Assembly: GCA_965226825.1 (NCBI GenBank)
Contig: CBDDED010000003.1
Location: 2,790,001 to 2,854,000, forward strand
Length of the DNA stretch: 64,000 nucleotides
Source of the DNA: Io17-Chloro-G2 sp965226825
GTDB lineage: Bacteria; Chloroflexota; Dehalococcoidia; Lucifugimonadales; UBA3495
Direction of reading: 5' to 3'
The position numbers and the translations under genes were made by a program. Of the stretch, positions 56,077 through 63,722 are shown in pieces. Numbering within the stretch: position 1 is the first letter of the stretch; the number at the start of each line of letters is the position of its first letter. Under the pieces are notes generated by a model. The model was not told the origin of the DNA and searched no databases. It worked only from the letters and a program-made list of their open reading frames with translations.

Positions 56077-56247
56077 TCCTGCTCCTGCGGGCCCGCGGAT
56101 TGCCGCCTATTCTACCAGAGACCGCATTCGCCGGGGCAAGGACGCTTAGCCCCATGCACCAAAGAGAGCACGGAGGCCGCGGAGTTTTTTCGGTTTGGCC
56201 TGTTAGCCCTGAAACCTCTCAGGGTCTTTCGATTATCTTTGAATTCT

Positions 56248-56474
56248 CCGTCACTCTTGCCGCAACGGGAATCTGGAGCCCATTTGGATCCCTACTTCCC
56301 GTCATTCTCGTCGCAACGGGAATCCAGAGCCCTTTTCCCAATCCAACCTGGTTCGTGTCTGCAGGAATGTTCCAGTTGGGACGTCAACCTGTCCACCCGG
56401 CGCGTCATATTTGGCATAACCGTCTTGGTACATAATCAGGGCTCTGGATTCCCGCTGCGGCGGGAATGACGGGG
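56248..56474. repeat. Dispersed inverted-end repeat, copy D with an extra left end
   Basis: The full copy runs 56298-56474: left end CCCGTCATTCTCGTCGCAAC then GGGAATCCAGAGCCC, right end GGGCTCTGGATTCCCGCTGC then GGCGGGAATGACGGG. The interior has TGCAGGAATGTTCCAGTTGG and GACGTCAACCTGTCCACCCG. A lone left end at 56248-56282 precedes it. The rest of the gap 56077-56535 shows nothing else. Confidence 0.88.
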
Positions 56475-56535
56475 AACAATCGAAAGACCCTGTGAAACCC
56501 CTGCGGTCTCTTTGCTACCTGTGCTAAGACGACGT

Positions 56536-56928
56536 TTACGGGCGTTCCACCAGCTCAATCAGAACGTCGTCGGGACCTTCGATGTAGGCCAGCTTGGTTC
56601 CTCCGGTCACCTCGGTGAGGGGCAGCACCACGCGGATGCCGTCCTTCTCAAACCGGTCGATTTCCGACTTGAGGTCCGTGACGTTGAAGCCGAAATGCTC
56701 CAACCCCAGGCGGTTGAGTTCGGCGACCGCCTTTTCCTTGGAAGAACCCTCGGGTTGAGAGGAAATGTTGAGGCGGACGGGCCCGCCCACTTCGGTGGTT
56801 ATGGTTATCGTGCCCGGCATGACCTCTCGTTCGGCGACTATCTTGGCGTTGAAATACTTTGCATACCACTCCGCCGTGGTCCGGGGGTCGGCCGACCTGA
56901 TGTGCACGTGGTTGATCATATATTCCAT
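56536..56928 (-). CDS. VOC (glyoxalase/dioxygenase) family protein
   Basis: The 130-residue protein begins MINHVHIRSADPRTTAEWYA after AAGGAG and continues through LNRLGLEHFGFNVTDL and YIEGPDDVLIELVE. The His near the start, the His of EHFGF and the Glu near the end fit the VOC metal ligands. The family includes lyases, epimerases and dioxygenases; no substrate can be assigned. It is 98 bp upstream of phaE's stop side on the same strand. Confidence 0.88.
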   Translation of the reverse strand: MEYMINHVHIRSADPRTTAEWYAKYFNAKIVAEREVMPGTITITTEVGGPVRLNISSQPEGSSKEKAVAELNRLGLEHFGFNVTDLKSEIDRFEKDGIRVVLPLTEVTGGTKLAYIEGPDDVLIELVERP

Positions 56929-57026
56929 GAGATTCTCCTTGGATTGTTTGAATGCCGGGCCCGCCCAAGCCGTAGGCGGGCCCTGTTCCTCGGACTCTCT
57001 TTGAGGCCGTGCTAAAGCGCTAATTC

Positions 57027-57650
57027 TCAGGCGGCGGCCCCGTCGGCATCGGCGGTGGTCCTGGCCCTGCCTCTGGCGGATGGGGTCTTGTCCTGGTCCT
57101 TCAGGCGTTGCAAGAGCTGCCGGTTTTCCTCCTCCAGTTCTTCCAACCGTTCCTCGATGCCGATCACCCGCTCGAACAACCGGTCCATCTGGCTTCTCGA
57201 AGGCAGGTTGAAGGCCTTGAGGGCCGCGTCGGTCTGGGGGTTAACGGCCTGGTAAAACTTGTCCTGCAAGGTCAAGCCTTGCTCGATGGTCTTGCCCAGC
57301 ATGCTGGAGTAAGCCTCGGTGCTCATGGCCTCGGAAAAGGAGTTGGCCAGGGTTTCCAGTTGCTCCATCCATTTCCGCTGCGCATCTTTGAACACATCGG
57401 GCGACGCCGCGCCGGACAGGTTCTTGATCCAAAACTCCGAACAGGAATCGAAATACTGCTTCAAAACCTGCTGCCAAACCTGGTAGGGGTCCGACTGCTG
57501 GAATGGGTTGAAGGACTGAAACTGATTGAACATGTTGGCAGTGTCAAAATTCGGCCAAGAGCCGCCGTTTTTGGTCCACACCTCGGTCCAATTTTGGGTC
57601 ATCTCTTTCCAGTATTCAAAGGGATTGGCAGCCGTGCTTTCCGTGGTCAT
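57027..57650 (-). CDS. phaE: PHA synthase subunit PhaE (class III)
   Basis: The 207-residue protein has NPFEYWKEMTQNWTEVWTKN near the start, FWIKNLSGAASPDVFKDAQR in the middle and a C-terminal coiled coil (RVIGIEERLEELEEENRQLL) with a short basic tail. These fit PhaE, the non-catalytic partner of class III PhaC in polyhydroxyalkanoate synthesis on granules. It starts at ATG 57650 after GAGGAG, 45 bp after the phaC stop. Confidence 0.9.
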   Translation of the reverse strand: MTTESTAANPFEYWKEMTQNWTEVWTKNGGSWPNFDTANMFNQFQSFNPFQQSDPYQVWQQVLKQYFDSCSEFWIKNLSGAASPDVFKDAQRKWMEQLETLANSFSEAMSTEAYSSMLGKTIEQGLTLQDKFYQAVNPQTDAALKAFNLPSRSQMDRLFERVIGIEERLEELEEENRQLLQRLKDQDKTPSARGRARTTADADGAAA

Positions 57651-57695
57651 TTCCCGACTCCTCTAAGTTTTGGTGAAAGTATATTGGTGAAAAAT

Positions 57696-58784
57696 TTATC
57701 CACACCTGGTGGATAGCCAATCTGCAACCTTGGGCCACAGATTTTGATTCGCTTGCCGGCCGGAGAACACCGAAATGTGACCTCCGGGCAGTTGCACATA
57801 TTCCTTGTCCCGGCTCGAAACCAGGTCCATCAGTCCTTTCGCTGCCAGGGGCGGAACGATGTTGTCCTGACCAGCGGATACGACCAGGATGGGCTGCTGA
57901 ATGGCCCCCAGGTCGACGCGGCGGCCGCTTATCTTGAACTGTTTGCCCACCAACCGGTTGTTGGCGTAATGGTCCTTGCTCAACTGGCTGAAGAACCTGC
58001 CGGGCATCCCGATGTAATCGGTGGCCCACTTGTTCATCGCCTTGTAGCTCGTCACGTATTCCCGTTTATCCATATTGGCCCAGAGCGCCGACATAGCCTA
58101 GGCATCCTGGGTGGGCCGCAGCATCTTGAAAGCCGTTCCCATAAGGCTGGCCGGGTTTCCCCGGTACCGTTGAACTATCAAGTCCGTGGGAAAGTACTTA
58201 CCATTCAACCAAGCCTTGAACAAGCCCCCATGGTCGAAATCGACCGGAGCCACCATGCACACGAAATTCCGCACCGGGGCGTCCGGGTTGAGGGCCAGAT
58301 AACAGGAAGAAATCGTACCCCCGAGGCAAATGCCGTTCAGGGTTACTTCGTCGGCGTCCGACAACTCTAAAGCGCGGTTGATGGCCCTGGGAAGGATTTT
58401 CTCCACCGCATCTTCGAATCCAAGGTCCTTGTCCTCCTCGGCAATCTCCCCCCAATCCAGCAGGTAAACGTCGTGGCCCTGGTTGACCATAAACTCCACG
58501 TAGCTGTTCCCGGGCAGCATGTCCAAAACGTTGGTGCGGCTGATGCCCAACCAGGGGACAATGATGTAGGGCATCCTGGACGGCGTTGAATTCTGGGACT
58601 CATCCGGGCGGTGATACCGGTACAATCGGGTTTTGCCCCGCTTCCAAACGACGTCCTTGGGGGTTGTCGCCATGACCGGGTCCGCCGTGTTGACCACAAA
58701 GGCGTCAACCATGTTTTTGACCCGATTCATGGTCTTTTGCGCCTCATCCTGAAAGGCCTGGATAAACTCCGCCGACTCAACCAA
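57696..58784 (-). pseudogene. phaC: Class III PHA synthase PhaC with an in-frame TAG
   Basis: TTG 58784 follows GAGGAG. The lipase-like box GICLGG carries the nucleophile Cys153. At codon 229 (58100-58098) a TAG interrupts the frame; the same frame then runs through GCT ATG and continues to 57696, with AGQDNIVPP (Asp307) and GGHISVF (His336). The spacing of Cys, Asp and His equals that of a normal class III enzyme, so the frame is otherwise intact at 362 codons. The ATG two codons after the stop would allow restart, giving two fragments that each hold part of the triad. Readthrough, restart or a recent nonsense mutation are possible. Confidence 0.88.
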
Positions 58785-58877
58785 AATCGATTCTCCTCAT
58801 TTGATGGTATAGCGTCAGATGGCATGGGAAGGTGCCTGCATATCTTTGGGGCGTGCGCTCCTTAGTCAGCCCGCTTC

Positions 58878-59306
58878 TTAATCAGGGGATTTGGTTGTTG
58901 ACTCAGACTCGCCGGCGTCCTCGACGTCCGGGGGTTTGGTTCCGACAGCCTCAGCGTAAAGATCGAAGAAGCCGTTGATCATTCTTTGGTAGCCGGCCAC
59001 GACGTCCGCCCAACCGCGCAACATCTCCTCTCCGGCCTCGGTCAGGCTGTAGATCCTCTTGGCCGGGCCGCTGCCGTCGGTCTGCCACTCCGAGGAGACA
59101 AACCCCCCTTTTTCCAAGTTGCGCAGCTCCTTATACAGGGTTGCGTGGTCAACACAGAAGAACCCCATGTTTCTGACATACTGCAAAAGGAGGTACCCGT
59201 GCAAATGCCACTGCTTCAGCAGGAGCAGTATCCAGGGGGTCAGAAAATTTTTGGGCATCCGACCGCCGGCAACGCCACGATCAGATGCTGGCTCACTCTG
59301 TTGCAT
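58878..59306 (-). CDS. phaQ: PadR-family PHA-responsive repressor (PhaQ-like)
   Basis: The 142-residue protein starts at ATG 59306. It has the PadR winged helix: FLTPWILLLLKQWHLHGYLL, DHATLYKELRNLEKGGFVSS and SEWQTDGSGPAKRIYSLTEA, and then an amphipathic C-terminal helix. The N-terminal text fits the PadR subgroup that represses PHA genes and is released by PHA granules. It heads the probable operon phaQ-phaC-phaE. A palindrome lies directly before its start. The reading frame upstream (59307-59948) is a shadow. Confidence 0.85.
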   Translation of the reverse strand: MQQSEPASDRGVAGGRMPKNFLTPWILLLLKQWHLHGYLLLQYVRNMGFFCVDHATLYKELRNLEKGGFVSSEWQTDGSGPAKRIYSLTEAGEEMLRGWADVVAGYQRMINGFFDLYAEAVGTKPPDVEDAGESESTTKSPD

Positions 59307-59307
59307 A

Positions 59308-59326
59308 TATGTGCTTATATCACATA
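59308..59326 (-). promoter_or_regulatory. PadR-box-like palindrome at the phaQ start
   Basis: TATGTG (59308-59313) and CACATA (59321-59326) are exact inverse repeats, giving ATGT-N9-ACAT. Known PadR operators have ATGT and ACAT halves with a similar spacer. It ends one base before the phaQ ATG. TATAAG, read on the minus strand within it, could be the -10, so the repressor would block its own transcription. Confidence 0.55.
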
Positions 59327-59391
59327 CATGGTGGTTTGTCATCCCCAGTATCGCAACAGGGCCATCGCAAGCGAGGATTGGGCAATTGTTT

Positions 59392-59712
59392 TCATCCTTG
59401 CCAGAAGGCGGGAGCGGGATAGCGCCGGGACCAGGGGACGAGGCAGCGAAGGAGGTCTTCGCGGTCGGGGAGGATGGTTTTCCCCCGGCACCTCTCGAGG
59501 TATTTGTGGACCGCCATGAAGCATGGGAGCCGGAAGCCGGCGGAGGCCACCCGTTGGATAAAGGCATGGGGCTGGGGCGCCGGTTGGCCGCTGGCGCGGA
59601 CCGCCGACGATTGGAGGCAGAACTCCCCGGCCAACCGGCGGAGCCGGAAGCCGGCGAGTTCCTGGGCCAGGGTTCGTTGGAGGGCACGGACGCGGGCTCT
59701 GAGAGCAGCCAT
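59392..59712 (-). CDS. Conserved-looking hypothetical protein
   Basis: The 106-residue basic protein starts at ATG 59712, after AAGGTG. Text such as ALRARVRALQRTLAQELAGF, LRRLAGEFCLQSSAVRASGQ and FMAVHKYLERCRGKTILPDR looks like real helices. It lies 60 bp downstream of the helix-turn-helix gene at 59773-60285 and may form an operon with it. No family is recognised. Confidence 0.5.
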   Translation of the reverse strand: MAALRARVRALQRTLAQELAGFRLRRLAGEFCLQSSAVRASGQPAPQPHAFIQRVASAGFRLPCFMAVHKYLERCRGKTILPDREDLLRCLVPWSRRYPAPAFWQG

Positions 59713-59772
59713 AAAGCATTCACCTTATTTTCTTGATGGATTATTGGGCATTGGAGAGTGCAACGGCGTCTT

Positions 59773-60285
59773 CTACTTGTCGGGGTGTTGGGCGTTGCAG
59801 AGTGCAACGGCGTCTTCGAGGTCCTGGATATCCTTTTTGAGTTTCTCGGTCTCGCTAACCCGGACTGCGAAAGACATAGCGTAGCGGGCGGCGCGCAGGC
59901 GGATAGCTTTATCGGGGTCGTCCATGGCTTGGGACAGGACGGAGACACTACGGAGCATGAGTCCCTGGAGTTCCAGGCGAGCGAGTTCGGCGGACTCCTG
60001 GCGGAGGCGGGTCAGTTCGCCGCGGAAGTCATCGTCATCAAGCCAGCGGCGCAGAGTTCTCTCGGAGAATCCGGATATGCGGGCGGCCTGAGCCAATGAC
60101 GGGGCGGACGCCATGACGGGCAAGACGGCCTGTTGGCGGTGGGAAAGGTTGGGATTTTCAATCCGCCGGACATTTCCGGACAATTCCGGACATTCTGCCT
60201 TGGTGCCGGGTTCGGTAACGGACTCGGGGGATGACGGGTTGCCAGTGGGATGGGGTCGTTGGGGGTTGGCACGATTTCTGGACAT
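59773..60285 (-). CDS. Helix-turn-helix protein, terminase-small-subunit-like
   Basis: The 170-residue protein starts at ATG 60285 (a longer frame opens 23 codons upstream). The Pro-rich head is followed by LSHRQQAVLPVMASAPSLAQ, AARISGFSERTLRRWLDDDD and a long helix (ELTRLRQESAELARLELQGL). This order, an HTH after LS.RQ, resembles phage terminase small subunits and related DNA-binding proteins, but no large terminase gene is near. It may be a remnant of a mobile element or a cellular regulator. Confidence 0.6.
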   Translation of the reverse strand: MSRNRANPQRPHPTGNPSSPESVTEPGTKAECPELSGNVRRIENPNLSHRQQAVLPVMASAPSLAQAARISGFSERTLRRWLDDDDFRGELTRLRQESAELARLELQGLMLRSVSVLSQAMDDPDKAIRLRAARYAMSFAVRVSETEKLKKDIQDLEDAVALCNAQHPDK

Positions 60286-60354
60286 TAAGCGCCATGTTGC
60301 CTCAGTGGCATAGTTAAATTTTGTTCGCGTCTTCGGGCAAGCTCCGGGCGACAA

Positions 60355-61180
60355 GCTTCGGGATGGACGGCGGGAGGTTGCACCGGACAGATGTCATGGT
60401 AGAGATGTGTTTCGCGGGTTGGGAAGCGGCAAGTGTCAGCAGGGGGCGGAGGGAACGTTCGCATCTTAATCGGGGTTTACATTAGCAGTGGCTGCAATGC
60501 CGCGTTTCTGGTGCTCGTCAACTCATGAACTGGCGAGGACTCGCGTTAGGAGGATGGGGTCAAGGAACAAGATGCGATTGCCCCTACGGGTGGTCCAATT
60601 GGTAACGCCTACGGGCCAAGCTGTCGTATCTTCGTTGCCATAACCGCGTTGGCGCATCGAAAGGGCTCTGGATTCCCACTGCGGTGAGAATGACGGGGGG
60701 AGGTCAAGACACGCGGGGTGGTCAGGACGACGTTGTACCTGGAGTGGTTCTTCAGTCCCGGATCAGGTTGGCTCATCGAAAGGGCTCTGGATTCCCACTG
60801 CGGTGGAAATGACGGGGGGGAAAGACACGTCGGTTGGTCAGGACGACGTCCTACCTGGAGCGGTTCTTCAGTCCCGGATCAGGTTGGCTCATCGAAAGGG
60901 CTCTGGATTCCCACTGCGGTGAGAATGACGGGGGAGGTCAAGACACGCGGGGTGGTCAGGACGACGTTGTACCTGGAGCGTTTCTTCAGGCCCGCAGCAG
61001 GTTGGATGGGAGAATGGGCTCTGGATCCCCGCTGCGGCGAGGATGACGGGGCGTGGGGGGCACAACGATTTGGGGCGATTGACAAACCCTGGTGGTAAAA
61101 GCCTTGGTGGTAAAGAAACTGGATTATGAAAACGTCAAGGGCCGTAAACGCCGGTGGGCCGGGTGGCCGGGTGGCCGGTG
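60355..61180. other. Gene-free interval dominated by a tandem repeat array
   Basis: The interval carries the array at 60660-61051. Before it, AAGATGCGATTGCCCCTACG near 60569 is an inverted relative of the word in the 11172-11215 hairpin. Reading frames here translate the repeat and are not genes. Confidence 0.7.
60660..61051. repeat. Four tandem units of the dispersed repeat (period 116-119 bp)
   Basis: Each unit has a right-end-type segment (GGGCTCTGGATTCCCACTGC then GGTGAGAATGACGGG) and a spacer of about 80 bp (with GGTCAGGACGACGTTGTACC and TTCAGTCCCGGATCAGGTTG). Units begin at about 60660, 60779, 60895 and 61014. The first three are nearly identical; the fourth has GGATCCCCGCTGCGGCGAGG. 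The spacer is the interior of the full element in inverted form, so this is a head-to-tail amplification without left ends. Confidence 0.88.
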
Positions 61181-62440
61181 CTACCCTCCGGGGCCGTCGG
61201 GTCCTGCGAAGTCGGGGCCGTCCCCGGCATCGCCGCCCTGTACATCCGGATTGGGAAATACGTGGGTTGCCGGACGGGCTGGTCGCCCCCGGCGCCGCTT
61301 GATTCGCGACGCGGAGCGGGCAGATTTAGACAGCCTGTTTTGCTGGAGCACGGTTTCCGGATTCAGCCCGTCGGGGAATTGCAGGGTGCGCACCGGGTAG
61401 TTAATCACGATCCCTTCCTGCCGCAGGCGCTGGTGCAGATTCTTCATCAGGGCGCTCTGAATTTCGAAGCTGGCCAGACGGTTTCTCGCCTGGACAAAAA
61501 GCCAGAAGTTTACGTTGGAGTCGCCGAAACTCTCGAACCCGAACCACCCGCCGTACTCTTTCACGGCCTGGGGTTCTGTATCCAACATCTCATCCATAAC
61601 CTCCCGGCAAACCCTCTCCACCACGAACAAGTCGCTGTCGTAGCTGACGCCGCAGGTCAGATAGACGTTCACCGCCGGCACGGGACGTTGGTAGTTGGTG
61701 ATGATGGTTTCGGCGAAAGTGGAATTCGGCACGACCACCAGGTTGTTTCCCCAGGTCCGCAGCCGGGTGCTGCGCCAACTCACGTCCATCACGTACCCGC
61801 TTATGCCATTTGCCAGTTCAATATAGTCCCCGGAGGCAATCACGCCTTCGGTCATCACGTAGGACCCGGCAAACAGGTTCGCCAGGGTTGGCTGCAAGGC
61901 CAGGGCTACTGCCAGGCCGCCGAGTCCCAGACCGGCAATCAACGGGCTGATATTGATGGACAGGAGGTCCAGAATCAGCAACCCGCCCAGGCCGTAAATC
62001 ACCACGGCGCCGGCCCGGCGGAGCATTGGCAATACACGGGTGTCAATCCCAGGCCCGGCCTTTCCGGCCAGGTTCTCCAGGTACCAGTCCAGTCCGTTGG
62101 AAACGACTGCGGACACGGCCACTATCCCCAACGCTATCCCTACGGTGGCAAACCCCTTGTCGGCGGCGTCCTGGAAAGCCGTCCCAAGTTCCAGCGGCAA
62201 CCGTAGGGCCAGGTAGCCGCCCAACACCACCACTCCCAACGTAACGGGCCAATGGACGGCATTGATCAGCTTTGAGTCCAGGTCTGTGGGGACTCGGTTC
62301 GCCAAACGTAGCGACAGGGGGAACAGGGCCTTATGGGTGATCAGGGTCAGCAGCAGGAAAACAAGGAAAATCGCCCCTGCGGTGGCCGGGCCCACCCAGG
62401 CATGGTCTCCCAGGCGGAGGCCGAACATGTCTGGAAACAC
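61181..62440 (-). CDS. Small-conductance mechanosensitive channel, MscS family
   Basis: The 419-residue membrane protein has about five hydrophobic helices (VGPATAGAIFLVFLLLTLIT, VTLGVVVLGGYLALRLPLEL and GAVVIYGLGGLLILDLLSIN among them). The pore helix AGLGLGGLAVALALQPTLAN and the beta-domain SGDYIELANGISGYVMDVSW with PNSTFAETIITNYQRP are diagnostic of MscS. It opens under membrane tension to release solutes. A basic then Gly/Pro-rich tail of about 50 residues is extra. It lies alone on its strand. Confidence 0.92.
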   Translation of the reverse strand: MFPDMFGLRLGDHAWVGPATAGAIFLVFLLLTLITHKALFPLSLRLANRVPTDLDSKLINAVHWPVTLGVVVLGGYLALRLPLELGTAFQDAADKGFATVGIALGIVAVSAVVSNGLDWYLENLAGKAGPGIDTRVLPMLRRAGAVVIYGLGGLLILDLLSINISPLIAGLGLGGLAVALALQPTLANLFAGSYVMTEGVIASGDYIELANGISGYVMDVSWRSTRLRTWGNNLVVVPNSTFAETIITNYQRPVPAVNVYLTCGVSYDSDLFVVERVCREVMDEMLDTEPQAVKEYGGWFGFESFGDSNVNFWLFVQARNRLASFEIQSALMKNLHQRLRQEGIVINYPVRTLQFPDGLNPETVLQQNRLSKSARSASRIKRRRGRPARPATHVFPNPDVQGGDAGDGPDFAGPDGPGG

Positions 62441-62637
62441 GGGGTGCAGTTACTCCAGATCGCCGAGGTCGATAGGAGAGTGCCCGGGGATACCCGCGAG
62501 CGCTTGACGAAATTATATCACCTACTTCCGACCACACCGCTGGACGCAGGATGGTTCTGGTCTGTGCTAGCCTCGCTCTTCATAAACATTTTCTGGATTT
62601 CCGCAGCGGGAATGACGGGAGCAGGGCCTTTCAATTG

Positions 62638-62820
62638 TCCCCCGTCATTCTCGCCGCAGTGGGAATCCAGAGCCCTGATCATGCGCCGAGACGGTTATGC
62701 CAACTAAGACGCGCCGGGTGGACAGGTAGACGTCCCTCCTGGACCATTCCTGCAGACCCGCATCAAGTTGGATGGGAGAAAGGGCTCTGGATTCCCGCTG
62801 CGGCGAGAATGACGGGGGCA
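62638..62820. repeat. Dispersed inverted-end repeat, copy F
   Basis: The left end is CCCCCGTCATTCTCGCCGCA then GTGGGAATCCAGAGCCC. The right end is GGGCTCTGGATTCCCGCTGC then GGCGAGAATGACGGGG. The interior has GCGCCGAGACGGTTATGCCA, CCGGGTGGACAGGTAGACGT and TCCTGCAGACCCGCATCAAG. It is the best-preserved full unit. A half core lies just upstream at 62595-62616. The rest of 62441-62896 shows no gene. Confidence 0.9.
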
Positions 62821-62896
62821 CTGGATTACCCATGCGCGATGGATATCAGTAGACAGCTGAAAAGACCCTGGATGACGTGAGAGACGCCGTTGACCC

Positions 62897-63631
62897 TTGT
62901 ATCGGCCCGTGATAAGCTCGCTGCGATTCGTTACGCGCGCCCAGAATTTAGCATATTTCTATATATTTCAGTTGGTAAAATCACCTGTAGAAGACGCCAA
63001 ATGGCTCTCGTTGGGAGAGGCCTGCCGAGTGCTGGAAGTCAACGAAGCCACCCTCCGTCAATGGGCCGATAACGGTTACCTGCGGATATACCGGACTCCC
63101 GGGGGCCACCGCCGCTTCTGGAGCGGCGACGTAACGGCCCTGACCGCAGCACCGGCGTCGGCTGTCGGTTCCCACAGCGGCGTTACGGGCGACGTCACAA
63201 TGGAGGGCCCAGCGCTTCGACGCATTCGCCGCCGGTTGCACCAGCAAAAAGTTGCCCGCCAGCCATGGTTTCAAAGCATCGAGGAAGAAGGCCGCGACCG
63301 GATGCGGCTGTTCGGCCGGCGTCTCCTTTCTCTTCTGGCCCAGGAACCCCTGCGGCGGCGCAAGCGTCCCGGAGCGTTCGCCGAGTCCAACTCGCTGGGC
63401 CGCGAGTACGGCGCAGCGATGGCCGACCGGGGAGTTCCCCTCGTGGACACCCTGGAGGCGTTTGTATTTTTCCGTTCAATGGTGCTAGAATCCGCCGACT
63501 CCCAGCACTGGGGCCGCATCTTGGAGCTAGCCGACCGGGTGCTGGTTGGCGTCGCCGAGTCTTACCAGAACCGGAGTGCGAACCAGGGCGAAAACCGGAG
63601 CGAGAACCGTAACGAATTCCAGAGCGCCTGA
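62897..63631 (+). CDS. MerR/excisionase-type HTH regulator with C-terminal helical domain
   Basis: The frame starts at TTG 62897 or another non-ATG codon near 62972 (TTG), as no in-frame ATG lies before the domain. The winged helix reads LSLGEACRVLEVNEATLRQW and NGYLRIYRTPGGHRRFWSGD, typical of MerR-like DNA-binding domains. From about residue 105 a helical region follows (EALRRIRRRL-type Arg-rich segment, then DTLEAFVFFRSMVLESAD). It may sense a ligand or cell state. TTGACC at 62890-62895 may be a -35. Confidence 0.7.
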   Translation: MYRPVISSLRFVTRAQNLAYFYIFQLVKSPVEDAKWLSLGEACRVLEVNEATLRQWADNGYLRIYRTPGGHRRFWSGDVTALTAAPASAVGSHSGVTGDVTMEGPALRRIRRRLHQQKVARQPWFQSIEEEGRDRMRLFGRRLLSLLAQEPLRRRKRPGAFAESNSLGREYGAAMADRGVPLVDTLEAFVFFRSMVLESADSQHWGRILELADRVLVGVAESYQNRSANQGENRSENRNEFQSA

Positions 63632-63722
63632 TCAATTCCAGGTCACCGGCCCGGGTCATTGGCCCCCGATCTTGCCAGGACAATCTCCGACCGTACAATC
63701 TCCGAAAGGAGCCTCAAAGCTT

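Noticed and set aside
58098..58100. Pyrrolysine at the phaC TAG
   Set aside because: TAG is used as an ordinary stop in this window and nothing here suggests pyl genes; readthrough or mutation is simpler.
58878..59948. 356-codon version of the PadR gene
   Set aside because: Only the last 142 codons match PadR; the upstream part runs antisense-like through the unknown gene at 59392-59712.
60660..61051. CRISPR array
   Set aside because: Repeats and spacers are both conserved between units, the period is about 119 bp and no cas genes are present.
60718..61098. 126-codon frame in the repeat array
   Set aside because: It simply translates the tandem repeat and its spacers.
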